A DNA stretch of 64,000 nucleotides from CAWUKT01 sp963923035. Lineage in GTDB: Bacteria; Bacteroidota; Bacteroidia; J057; JADKCL01. The DNA is taken from NCBI GenBank assembly GCA_963923035.1, contig CAWUKT010000025.1, forward strand, positions 1 through 64,000, written 5' to 3'. Positions 1 through 7,792 of this stretch are shown piece by piece. The notes under the pieces are model-generated. The model saw only the letters and a list, made by a program, of their open reading frames with translations, did not search any database and had not been told where the DNA came from. The stretch's first letter is position 1. The number at the start of each line of letters is the position of its first letter. Both the position numbers and the translations under genes were made by a program.

Positions 1-2
1 CG

Positions 3-176
3 GTGACGCTCAACCTCCAAAATGTTATGAAACTTTCGCCTAACCCTCCTGACTCACTCACGGAACGGCTTGCCACGGCCCTTCGACTTGTCGAATCGAT
101 GGCCTACGCGGATCGCCCGCTCGAATACCAACTTCTGTTGCGGGACCTCCGACAGGTGCTGGGCGCCGCCGACTGA
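3..176 (+). CDS. 3' end of an unidentified gene (partial, cut by window edge)
   Basis: An open frame enters from the left edge and ends at a TGA at 174-176, giving about 57 C-terminal residues. The codons resemble those of neighbouring genes (GCC, GAC, CTC, CGG rich). The tail is amphipathic and leucine/arginine rich, ending in Leu-Gly-Ala-Ala-Asp. An internal ATG at 27 could be the start of a 49-residue protein, but reading through from the edge is equally open. I do not recognise a family. A GC-rich hairpin follows at 181-196. Confidence 0.5.
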   Translation: MTLNLQNVMKLSPNPPDSLTERLATALRLVESMAYADRPLEYQLLLRDLRQVLGAAD

Positions 177-180
177 ACTT

Positions 181-196
181 GGGGGCCAAGGCCCCC
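181..196. terminator. GC-rich hairpin after the partial gene
   Basis: A 7-bp perfect inverted repeat (GGGGGCC / GGCCCCC) with a 2-nt centre lies 4 nt after the stop of the partial gene. There is no T-tract, so a terminator role is an inference. A second small inverted repeat (AGCGCA / TGCGCT) follows around 220-240. The rest of 197-372 holds nothing I recognise. Confidence 0.35.
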
Positions 197-372
197 GCGT
201 ACACCTACGGTGTGGGGGTGAGCGCATTGCCTCATGCGCTGAGGAGAAGCTAGCAACTCATCCCCCCAACTATCAATTCACCATATCCCCCAAGTCATTC
301 CCCCCAGAAATTTCAGTATATTGAATCAAAGGGCTTTTCGACTTTCTGTTTTTGGACTTTAACCGCTACCAC

Positions 373-1917
373 ATGAAAAATTGGGGAAGATCATGGCAAT
401 TGTTGCTGGGAATTATGATGTGCATTCCGTGGACAGGCATGGCCCAAAACCTGGACCAGATCTATGGGCATTATCGCCAACGCTTAACCACTCAATTCGT
501 CCACCTCGGCACGGAACGGGGCGACGGGATTCCCGCTGAGAAAATCCAATTGGAATTCCGGTTCAACAATGAACCGGCTCCCTTGTGGGAGCAGTCGGAT
601 GGCACCACCCACCTGGGATTCTACCTCGCGACCCTGGCCACCGAATATGCCTGGTTGAATCAGAATGGAGCTTCAACCGATTCGACCTTGGATGAGTTGT
701 ACTACGCCCTGAATGCAGTTTGGCGGTTGGATGCCCAATCGGGATTCTACGCCTACCAAACTTCTGACAGCTTCGGTTGTCCACCTCCGACCGGAACCTG
801 TAAATTGAGCGGTTGCTATGTTTGCCATACCTGCCCGGACAATCCCAATTTCAACCTCGCTCCCGGCGCCCCCACCGACTCCCTGGACGCCTCCACTTTC
901 CAGGCCAGCTACCTGGACGGTTTTTTGATTCGAAGCGATGCTCCATGTGGATACCAGGCCAATTTCCCCGGTATTTCCCTGATCAGTTCGGACATGCTGT
1001 CTCCATTTTCCAACGACGGGAAGGCCAAGGAAATGAGCCAGGACCAGACCTTTTTCCTCATGATGGGCCTGTTTGCAGTTCGGCAATTGATTCCGGAGAT
1101 GTTGCAGTGGAATGGGGTTCCGCTCCGACAATTTGCGGTGGAAGAAGGAGAACGGATTGTGGAGCAATTGAAGGGAGATGGGAATTGGGACTTGTACAAT
1201 CCGAGTACGGGCCAGCCCGTAGAAAGGGGCGCATCGGGAATTGGCTACGCATTGTCCAAGGCCAGAATGGGCGATGCCATCGTCGGCGGAGGCCGCCCCT
1301 TCGACAACTGGCGGTCCTACCTCGCGTGGCCCACCTGGAATATCCAGCGGTTTCCCCGCCTGACCTTCAGCGAGGTCAACTCGGCCCTGGCAGCGAGCCA
1401 GGCTTCGGTCGGGAGTTCGTGGACCTTCTTCGGCTGGGACCGGACGGCCAATGCCTTGTACCGGTACGCCCGTCCCTCCCACTTCCGGGAGCTGTACTTC
1501 CTCTACTATGCGGTGATGCATGGACCTCCGCGTGACCTCAAGGGGCTCCAGGCCATGTACCTCAACATGTTGAACCAGGTTTCTCCCCAAGGTCCGGCAT
1601 CTCCCTGGCCCCATTGTGATTCTGTCCACGTTGGATGGAATACCCACAACCGGTTCTTTGGGAGTCGTTTTCAGCATTTCACTCCTTCTCCCACTTCCCC
1701 GCTTTACCTGTGCAATGGAGAGGAAATCACCACCTGCCAAAAACTGAAGGTTAAGGTCGACGGGAACAGAGTGTTGGATTGTGGTGGCTGTCGGGAATGT
1801 GAATGTACGGTAGATGCGTATTATTTCGGAGAAACGAATTCGGAGGGCTATATCTACAATGGGCTGGATTTCATGCTGTTGTACAACCTGTATCGGCTGG
1901 CTTACCTGAGCAATTGA
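373..1917 (+). CDS. Secreted Cys-rich hypothetical protein
   Basis: Predicted 514-residue secreted protein. I chose the ATG at 373 because it opens directly onto a signal peptide (Lys-rich start, hydrophobic core, ending Gly-Met-Ala-Gln); the same frame is open 21 nt further upstream from a TTG. The mature chain is Trp/Tyr rich and looks helical. It has two cysteine clusters: one about 140-160 residues in (pattern C-x6-C-x4-C-x2-C-x2-C) and one in the last 60 residues (a C-x2-C-x-C-x-C run). These could be disulfides or a metal site. There is no T9SS sorting domain at the C-terminus. The gene ends 3 nt before the convergent VOC gene. Family not recognised; role unknown. Confidence 0.75.
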   Translation: MKNWGRSWQLLLGIMMCIPWTGMAQNLDQIYGHYRQRLTTQFVHLGTERGDGIPAEKIQLEFRFNNEPAPLWEQSDGTTHLGFYLATLATEYAWLNQNGASTDSTLDELYYALNAVWRLDAQSGFYAYQTSDSFGCPPPTGTCKLSGCYVCHTCPDNPNFNLAPGAPTDSLDASTFQASYLDGFLIRSDAPCGYQANFPGISLISSDMLSPFSNDGKAKEMSQDQTFFLMMGLFAVRQLIPEMLQWNGVPLRQFAVEEGERIVEQLKGDGNWDLYNPSTGQPVERGASGIGYALSKARMGDAIVGGGRPFDNWRSYLAWPTWNIQRFPRLTFSEVNSALAASQASVGSSWTFFGWDRTANALYRYARPSHFRELYFLYYAVMHGPPRDLKGLQAMYLNMLNQVSPQGPASPWPHCDSVHVGWNTHNRFFGSRFQHFTPSPTSPLYLCNGEEITTCQKLKVKVDGNRVLDCGGCRECECTVDAYYFGETNSEGYIYNGLDFMLLYNLYRLAYLSN

Positions 1918-1920
1918 GGA

Positions 1921-2310
1921 TCAATAGTCCCACAGCCCTTCCATGATGATCTCCAGAACGTGTCCATCAGGGTCTTCGAAATAGAAAGAGCGGTGCGTTT
2001 CTCCCCACGGCTGCTCATGGACAATCTCAATTCCTGCCGCACTCACTTTTTCCTTCCATTGTCCGTATTCTTCTTTCCCCACCTCGAAGGCCAGGTGTAA
2101 TTTTCCTTGCCCCCAATGCGGAGGGAGCTTCTGGTCATCCTTCGTCACCTCGGGATTGAAACACAGCAAAACCGATTCACCTGCGCGGAAGAAAATGTGG
2201 CGGCCCGGGACCAGGGAAAAGCATTCCAGGCCAAGTTTTCCTTCGTAAAATTCCCGGGTACGGTTCAAATCCGAAACGTAGAGGCAGGTTTCTTTGATGC
2301 GTTGGATCAT
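1921..2310 (-). CDS. VOC (glyoxalase/bleomycin-resistance fold) protein
   Basis: 129 residues, the normal size of a single-chain protein with two beta-alpha-beta-beta-beta modules of the vicinal oxygen chelate superfamily. The first module opens with the usual V-S-D-L...FY pattern (residues 12-22). The expected metal ligands are His72 (in H-L-A-F-E-V) and Glu120 (in D-P-D-G-H-V-L-E). The first ligand position, normally His, appears to be Glu7 by alignment. The D-P-D-G-H-V-L-E motif near the end is typical. The substrate cannot be read from sequence; glyoxalase-like or fosfomycin-resistance-like chemistry are both possible. Convergent with the upstream secreted protein. Confidence 0.85.
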   Translation of the reverse strand: MIQRIKETCLYVSDLNRTREFYEGKLGLECFSLVPGRHIFFRAGESVLLCFNPEVTKDDQKLPPHWGQGKLHLAFEVGKEEYGQWKEKVSAAGIEIVHEQPWGETHRSFYFEDPDGHVLEIIMEGLWDY

Positions 2311-2373
2311 GGGTGGAAATCAAATGAAGGGGGTAAATGCAAAAAGCGCCCCCTCGAAAGGCGACGCTTGATG

Positions 2374-2446
2374 AGCCTCCCACGGGACTCGAACCCGCGA
2401 CCTGCTCATTACGAATGAGCCGCTCTACCAGCTGAGCTAAGGAGGC
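2374..2446 (-). tRNA. tRNA-Thr (anticodon CGU)
   Basis: On the minus strand a full cloverleaf can be drawn: 7-bp acceptor stem (GCCTCCT / GGGAGGC, with one T-G pair), D arm with AGCTGGTA, anticodon stem GCTCA/TGAGC with loop TTCGTAA, and T arm GCGGG-TTCGAGT-CCCGT. The anticodon CGT lies at 2411-2413 (as ACG on the plus strand) and reads ACG, threonine. The discriminator base is T, and no CCA is encoded: the next bases are CAT. The gene lies between the VOC gene and the D-threonine-aldolase-like gene and overlaps neither. Confidence 0.95.
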
Positions 2447-2502
2447 GAAGGAAGGCAAAGATACAGGTAGGGACTTGTTTCTTACAAATATTTTTTGGAA
2501 AA

Positions 2503-3663
2503 ATGCACATGCAATACCCTGACCTCGAAGGTCCCACTTTGCTGCTGCGCCCTGACATCGCCCAGCGCAATATCCGCCGGATGGCGGCCAAGGCACATCG
2601 AAGTGGCACCCGCTTCCGCCCCCACTTCAAAACCCACCAGTCCCACCACATCGGGCGCTGGTTCCGGGAAGCTGGGGTCTCCCACATCACGGTCTCCAGC
2701 CTGGCCATGGCCGAATATTTCGCGGCCGACGGCTGGGAAGACATCACCATCGCCATCCCAGTCAACCTCCGTCAATTGCCGCGACTGAATGCCCTGGCCC
2801 GCCAGGTCCGGCTACATGTCATCGTCGATGCGCCGGCCGTGGCCACAGTCCTCAAGGACGGCATGGAGGTGCCCCTCTCGGTCTGGGTCGAACTCGACTG
2901 TGGGGATGGCCGCACCGGCATTCCCTGCTCCGATACCGAGCGGGTCCTGGCGACGGCCTCCGTCATCCGCGATGCCGCCCTGCTCACGCTGGGCGGGCTC
3001 ATTTCCCACGCCGGTCAATCCTATTCCCAGGTCTCCCCCAGCAATGCCATTGCCTTTTTCCGTCAGCAACTGACTACCATCCAGGGCGTGCGGAGCTTCC
3101 TCGCCCAGCAGGGATTTTCTCCTGACATGGACATTTCGCTGGGAGATACGCCTACGTTCAGCATCCTGGACGATTTGGAGGGGCTTGAAGAAGCCCGGCC
3201 AGGGAACTTCATCTTCTTCGACCAGATGCAGATGGGGATTGGCGCCTGTGGGATCAATGACGTGGCCGTGGCGATGGCCTGTCCGGTCATTTCCATTGCG
3301 GCCCACCGGGCGGAAGCCATTGTGCATGGCGGTGCCGTCCACTTTTCGAAGGATTACCTCAGCGACGACGACCATCCCTACAAGAATTTTGGGCGAACGG
3401 TTTGGCCAATTCCAGGGGGCTGGGCGCCATTCGGGGAGCATTTCCTGCACAAACTCAGCCAGGAACACGGAACTGTACACTTCAATCCGAGCAATGCGGT
3501 GGATGAGATTCGCCACGGAGACCTTTTGTTTTTCCTTCCCATTCACTCCTGCCTGACCGCCGATCTGATGGGAGAATTTGCCCTGTTCGAAGGGGGAACA
3601 GTCACGGGTTGGGTGGAGACGATGCTGAAACCGAGTTCACATAGAGTTCATTTGGCTGAATAA
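2503..3663 (+). CDS. D-threonine aldolase / D-serine dehydratase-like PLP enzyme
   Basis: 386 residues, fold-type III PLP enzyme of the DSD1 / D-threonine aldolase family, which cleaves or dehydrates D-3-hydroxy amino acids using PLP and a divalent metal. The PLP lysine is Lys43 in R-P-H-F-K-T-H. Near the C-terminus the metal pair His348 and Cys350 (P-I-H-S-C) matches the His-x-Cys zinc site known in eukaryotic D-serine dehydratase, which makes a metal-dependent mechanism likely. Start at ATG 2503; a second in-frame ATG at 2509 would remove only two residues. The phosphatase-like gene follows after 22 nt and is probably co-transcribed. The exact substrate (D-Thr, D-Ser or another) is inferred only from the family. 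Confidence 0.85.
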   Translation: MHMQYPDLEGPTLLLRPDIAQRNIRRMAAKAHRSGTRFRPHFKTHQSHHIGRWFREAGVSHITVSSLAMAEYFAADGWEDITIAIPVNLRQLPRLNALARQVRLHVIVDAPAVATVLKDGMEVPLSVWVELDCGDGRTGIPCSDTERVLATASVIRDAALLTLGGLISHAGQSYSQVSPSNAIAFFRQQLTTIQGVRSFLAQQGFSPDMDISLGDTPTFSILDDLEGLEEARPGNFIFFDQMQMGIGACGINDVAVAMACPVISIAAHRAEAIVHGGAVHFSKDYLSDDDHPYKNFGRTVWPIPGGWAPFGEHFLHKLSQEHGTVHFNPSNAVDEIRHGDLLFFLPIHSCLTADLMGEFALFEGGTVTGWVETMLKPSSHRVHLAE

Positions 3664-3685
3664 GGAGGATGGGACAAATTGCGAA

Positions 3686-4315
3686 ATGGAACATCATGCG
3701 CCTGCTCTTTTCCCCGAATTGATCGCCTTTCTCCAAACGCTGGAGGCATCCTCTATCCCAGAGGATCGGCGGGCGGCCCTGGATCCCGTGGCCAGCTATT
3801 TGAAGGCGAAAAACTCCTCTCCCATCCACCTGAATTTTATCTGCACGCACAATAGCCGTCGCAGCCAATTTGCCCAGGTCTGGGCCACGGTCATCGCGGG
3901 CTACCTGGGAATTTCACATCTGACTTCCTGGTCAGGCGGAACCGAGGCCACGGCAATGGCGCTTCCGGTAGGGGAAGCACTGGAAAGGGCGGGATTGAAA
4001 TGGGAAAAGGGAACGGGTGAAAATCCGGTCCAGCGATTCCATTTTGGGGCGGGTTTCTCACCGGTGGAATGTTTCTCCAAGACCTTTTCCGATGCCTACA
4101 ACCCGCAGGAGAATTTTGTGGCGGTGATGACCTGCAGCGAGGCGGATCAGGCTTGTCCCTGGGTGCCGGGCGCTTCTAAACGCATTGCACTCCCCTACCG
4201 CGATCCCAAGATCGCGGACCATACGCCCCAAGAGGCCGCCACCTACGACGAACGGAGCCGCCAGATTGCGCGGGAAATGTTGTACATGTTGAGAAATGGA
4301 TTTGAAATCAACTAA
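3686..4315 (+). CDS. Low-molecular-weight phosphatase / arsenate-reductase-like protein
   Basis: 209 residues with the P-loop C-x5-R signature of low-molecular-weight tyrosine phosphatases and thioredoxin-coupled ArsC enzymes: Cys53-THNSR-Arg59, followed by Ser. The late motif P-Y-R-D-P fits the general-acid aspartate region of this family. About 45 residues precede the P-loop, an N-terminal extension compared with classical ArsC. It follows the PLP enzyme gene by 22 nt on the same strand. No ars regulator or efflux gene is near, so arsenic detoxification is not supported by context; protein phosphatase activity is as likely. The stop codon lies inside a hairpin shared with nth. Confidence 0.8.
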   Translation: MEHHAPALFPELIAFLQTLEASSIPEDRRAALDPVASYLKAKNSSPIHLNFICTHNSRRSQFAQVWATVIAGYLGISHLTSWSGGTEATAMALPVGEALERAGLKWEKGTGENPVQRFHFGAGFSPVECFSKTFSDAYNPQENFVAVMTCSEADQACPWVPGASKRIALPYRDPKIADHTPQEAATYDERSRQIAREMLYMLRNGFEIN

Positions 4316-4330
4316 GCGGTGTTGATTTCA
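4303..4330. terminator. Palindrome spanning both stop codons of a convergent pair
   Basis: A 10-bp perfect inverted repeat (TGAAATCAAC ... GTTGATTTCA, 8-nt loop) includes the last codons of the phosphatase gene on the plus strand and the stop of nth on the minus strand. It may act as a bidirectional terminator or mRNA 3' stabiliser. No long T-tract follows. Confidence 0.5.
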
Positions 4331-4966
4331 GCTCTTGGTTAAGGTTTTGCGCCCCACCACACTGCAAATCGGGCATACCGCCGGGTCGTGGCCCCGCGCT
4401 TTGCAGTATTCGCGCCCGAAATAGATGATCTGAAGGTGCAACTTGTTCCAGCGCTCTTCCGGGAATACCCGCTTCAAATCCTTCTCGGTTTGGACCACAT
4501 TCTTGCCCGTGCTGAGGTTCCAGCGGTAAGCGAGGCGGTGGATATGGGTGTCGACGGGAAATGCAGGCACGTCAAATGCCTGGCTCATCACGACGGAGGC
4601 TGTTTTGTGGCCAACCCCAGGCAATTCTTCGAGGGCCTCGAAGGAAGCCGGGACATGGCCGCCGTACTTGTCGACCAAGGTCTGACTCAATTGGGAAATG
4701 GCCTTGGATTTGCGCGGCGCCAGGCCGCAAGGGCGGATGATCGCTGCGATGTCTTCGACGGGCACCTGGGCCATGGCGGCCGGAGTCCCCGCCATGTCAA
4801 ACAAGCTCGGGGTCACCGTATTGACCCGGGCGTCCGTGCATTGGGCGCTCAAGAGGACCGCCACCAGCAAGGTATAGGGATCGCTGTGGTCCAAAGGAAT
4901 GGGCACTTCCGGATACAATTCCTCCAATTTATCCAGGACAAAGGCAACGCGTTCGGCTTTTTTCAT
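4328..4966 (-). CDS. nth: Endonuclease III (DNA glycosylase/AP lyase)
   Basis: 212 residues, the size of bacterial Nth, which removes oxidised pyrimidines and nicks AP sites in base-excision repair. The helix-hairpin-helix L-P-G-V-G-H-K-T-A carries catalytic Lys121, and the catalytic Asp is Asp139 (V-D-T-H). The C-terminal iron-sulfur loop is unusual: Cys188, Cys198 and Cys201 are present with C-x9-C-x2-C spacing, while the canonical form is C-x6-C-x2-C-x5-C. No fourth Cys follows before the end. The gene starts 8 nt after the mutS stop codon on the same strand, so the two are probably one repair operon. Confidence 0.93.
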   Translation of the reverse strand: MKKAERVAFVLDKLEELYPEVPIPLDHSDPYTLLVAVLLSAQCTDARVNTVTPSLFDMAGTPAAMAQVPVEDIAAIIRPCGLAPRKSKAISQLSQTLVDKYGGHVPASFEALEELPGVGHKTASVVMSQAFDVPAFPVDTHIHRLAYRWNLSTGKNVVQTEKDLKRVFPEERWNKLHLQIIYFGREYCKARGHDPAVCPICSVVGRKTLTKS

Positions 4967-4974
4967 GCTGCTTT

Positions 4975-7608
4975 CTATTCCAAAATGGCCTTTTTGATTT
5001 CCTGCAACTTCAGCAGGGCTTCCACCGGAGTCATCCGGTCAATGTCGCATCCCGCCAGAACTTCGCGGATTTTCAACGTATCCGCATCCTTCAGCTCGAA
5101 CATGTTCAACTGGATGTCGCGCCGGCTGCTGAACTTCACCGCCTGCGCTTTTTCCTTGTCGTCCACCCGGTTCTGCTCAAAATGCCGCAGCAATTCCTTC
5201 GCCCGCTTGACCACGGACTTGGGCATGCCCGCCATCTGGGCCACATTGATACCAAAGCTGTGCTCGGAACCGCCGGGAATGAGCTTCCGCATAAAGATGA
5301 TTTTGCCCGACACCTCCTTCACCGAAACATTGTAGTTCTTCACCCGCTCCATCCGGTGGGTGATCTCATTCAGTTCGTGGTAGTGGGTGGCAAACAGCGT
5401 TTTGGCGGCGCATTGGGGGGATTCGTGCAAATGTTCCACCAATGCCCAGGCGATGCTGACGCCATCGTAGGTGCTGGTTCCGCGGCCGATCTCGTCCAGC
5501 AAGATCAGGCTCCGGCGGGTCGCTCCGTTGACGATCCGGGCCGTCTCGTTCATCTCGACCATGAAGGTCGACTCGCCGCTCGAAATATTGTCGCTGGCGC
5601 CGACCCGGGTGAAGATCTTGTCCACCAGGCCAATCGTGGCGCTGTCGGCCGGCACGAAGCTCCCGACCTGCGCGAGCAGCGTGATCAGTGCCATCTGGCG
5701 CAGAAACGCCGATTTACCGGCCATGTTGGGACCGGTGATGATAATGATTTGTTGCTGGGAATTGTCGAGGAAAACGTCGTTGGGAACGTAGTGCTCGCCG
5801 CTGGGTAGGCTCCGCTCAATGACCGGGTGCCGACCGCTGCGGATGTCGATGGCCTCCTCCTCGGATATTTCCGGTCGGTGGTACTGGAACCGCCGGGCTA
5901 CCCGCGCAAAGTCCATCAGGACATCCAATTCCGCGATGAGACGGGCATTCTTCTGGATGGCCTGCAAGTACTCCTGGAGCCGCTCAACGAGCTCCTGGTA
6001 CAATTGGGTTTCCAAGGTGAAGATGCGCTCCTCCGCGGTCAGGATCTTGTCCTCGTACGCCTTCAACTCCTCGGTGATGTACCGTTCGGCATTGGTGAGT
6101 GTCTGTTTCCGGGTCCATTCCGGGGGAACCTTGCTGGTTTGGATGCGGGAAACTTCGAGGTAATAGCCGAAAACTTTATTAAAGCCTATTTTGAGCTTGG
6201 GGATTCCAGTCCGCTCAATCTCACGACGTTGCATGGCCATGAGCATCTCTTTGGAATTGTCGCGGAGGCTGCGCAATTCATCGAGTTCTTCGTTGACGCC
6301 GGAGCGGATGACACCGCCGGTATTGAGGTTGTTGCTGGGGTCTTCTTCGAGGTAATGGGCAAAGTTTCCGAGGGCTCCATCGACGTTGGCGAAGGCCTCG
6401 ACCTTGCGGTTCAGGGCTTCTTCCGCAAAGTCCGCCAGGACCTGGCGAATGGGGTCTTGCAGCCGCAATGAATTGCGGAGCAGCATGGCCTCCCGGGGCT
6501 GTATTTTCCGCGTCGCCAATTTCGACACCAGCCGTTCCAGGTCCCCCATTTTCCCGAACAAATCCTCCAAGCGCCTCAGATTCTCCGGATCCTTGATGAA
6601 GGTCTCCACGGCTTCCAGCCGCGCATCGATGGCTGTCTTGGACTTCAGGGGGAACAGCAGCCATTTCCGAAGCAAACGGGCCCCCATCGGCGTCAGGGTA
6701 TGGTCCAGGACATCGATCAGGGATTGGCCGTCGGGATGGTTCGGGTGAATGAGTTCGAGGTTGCGGATGGTGAACTGATCGAGCCAAACGAAATCAGAAT
6801 CGTCGAACCGCAACAAGGACGAGACGTGGGCAATGTCTTCCTGCTGGTTTTCGCGGAGGTAATGGAGAATGGCTCCCGCCGCAGTCACGGCCTCTTCGTC
6901 ATTCTCCAGGCCAAACCCCTTCAAGGAACGGGTTCCAAAGTGCTCCGTAAGTCGCTCATAACCATAAGCATGCTGGAACACCCAATCTTCGATCCGGGAA
7001 AGGTAAAACTTGTCCCCAATCCCTTCTTTGAAATTGCGGAGGTCTTTGCGGGGAACCAGCACTTCCGCTGGTTGCAGCGATTGGACAAGATTGCGGATAC
7101 GTCCGAGGTCTCCATTGAGGCAAAAGAATTCTCCGGTGGAAACTTCGATGAAGGCAGCGCCTACCTCCTGCCCGCGAAAATGGACCGCAGCAAGGTAATT
7201 GGATTCTTTCTGGTTGAGAATTTTATCCGACAATGCCACCCCCGGCGTGACCAACTCGGTGACGCCCCGCTTGACGATCCCCTTGGCCTGCTTCGGGTCC
7301 TCCAATTGGTCACATACCGCGACCCGTTGGCCGGCCCGCACCAACTTGGGCAAATAGGTGTCCAGGGAATGGTGGGGAAAGCCCGCCAATTCCACGTCCG
7401 ATCCACCATTGTTCCGTTTGGTGAGGACGATGCCCAGGATATTTGCCACCTTGACCGCATCTTCCCCGAACGTCTCGTAGAAGTCCCCCACCCGAAACAA
7501 CAAAACAGTCCCCGGATACTCTGACTTGATCCGGTTGTATTGCAGCATCAGGGGCGTCTCCTTGGTCTTCTTCTTTTTGGGACGGCCTTTTGTTTTCGTA
7601 TTTGCCAT
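4975..7608 (-). CDS. mutS: DNA mismatch repair protein MutS
   Basis: 877 residues, normal for MutS1, which recognises mismatches and recruits MutL. The Lys-rich start is followed by the mismatch-binding motif G-D-F-Y-E-T-F (the Phe-x-Glu wedge) in domain I. The ATPase has Walker A G-P-N-M-A-G-K-S at 626-633, then L-L-D-E-I-G-R-G-T-S (Walker B/signature) and the A-T-H-Y-H motif. ATG start at 7608. nth lies 8 nt downstream. Nothing looks degenerate. Confidence 0.97.
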   Translation of the reverse strand: MANTKTKGRPKKKKTKETPLMLQYNRIKSEYPGTVLLFRVGDFYETFGEDAVKVANILGIVLTKRNNGGSDVELAGFPHHSLDTYLPKLVRAGQRVAVCDQLEDPKQAKGIVKRGVTELVTPGVALSDKILNQKESNYLAAVHFRGQEVGAAFIEVSTGEFFCLNGDLGRIRNLVQSLQPAEVLVPRKDLRNFKEGIGDKFYLSRIEDWVFQHAYGYERLTEHFGTRSLKGFGLENDEEAVTAAGAILHYLRENQQEDIAHVSSLLRFDDSDFVWLDQFTIRNLELIHPNHPDGQSLIDVLDHTLTPMGARLLRKWLLFPLKSKTAIDARLEAVETFIKDPENLRRLEDLFGKMGDLERLVSKLATRKIQPREAMLLRNSLRLQDPIRQVLADFAEEALNRKVEAFANVDGALGNFAHYLEEDPSNNLNTGGVIRSGVNEELDELRSLRDNSKEMLMAMQRREIERTGIPKLKIGFNKVFGYYLEVSRIQTSKVPPEWTRKQTLTNAERYITEELKAYEDKILTAEERIFTLETQLYQELVERLQEYLQAIQKNARLIAELDVLMDFARVARRFQYHRPEISEEEAIDIRSGRHPVIERSLPSGEHYVPNDVFLDNSQQQIIIITGPNMAGKSAFLRQMALITLLAQVGSFVPADSATIGLVDKIFTRVGASDNISSGESTFMVEMNETARIVNGATRRSLILLDEIGRGTSTYDGVSIAWALVEHLHESPQCAAKTLFATHYHELNEITHRMERVKNYNVSVKEVSGKIIFMRKLIPGGSEHSFGINVAQMAGMPKSVVKRAKELLRHFEQNRVDDKEKAQAVKFSSRRDIQLNMFELKDADTLKIREVLAGCDIDRMTPVEALLKLQEIKKAILE

Positions 7609-7745
7609 TTTGGAGCCTCTCTCAGATTTCCATACCTCGCAGAACTACAAAAATGGCCATTCTAGCTTGGCTCCGACCCAAGGAGTTGTCCACAAATCGG
7701 AAAGTTTCGTGGATTGGGAGCGCTCAGGAAGTCTCTAAAATGGCA

Positions 7746-7769
7746 AAAGGCCACCCGTCGGCGGCCTTT
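7746..7769 (-). terminator. Terminator after the M4 metalloprotease gene
   Basis: Inverted repeat AAAGGCC ... GGCCTTT with an 10-nt centre that can add internal G-C pairs. It lies 24 nt beyond the minus-strand stop at 7793, and the RNA would run into TTTTGCC. It also separates this gene from the mutS start region. Confidence 0.6.
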
Positions 7770-7792
7770 CACACGGACATAAATTGAATGCC

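Noticed and set aside
673..1740. 355-codon minus-strand frame inside the Cys-rich secreted protein gene
   Set aside because: Antisense shadow of a gene with a good signal peptide; translation is Arg/Gly/Pro-rich with no recognisable motif.
3686..4315. Arsenic resistance operon
   Set aside because: Only the phosphatase/ArsC-like P-loop is present; no arsR, arsB or acr3 neighbours.
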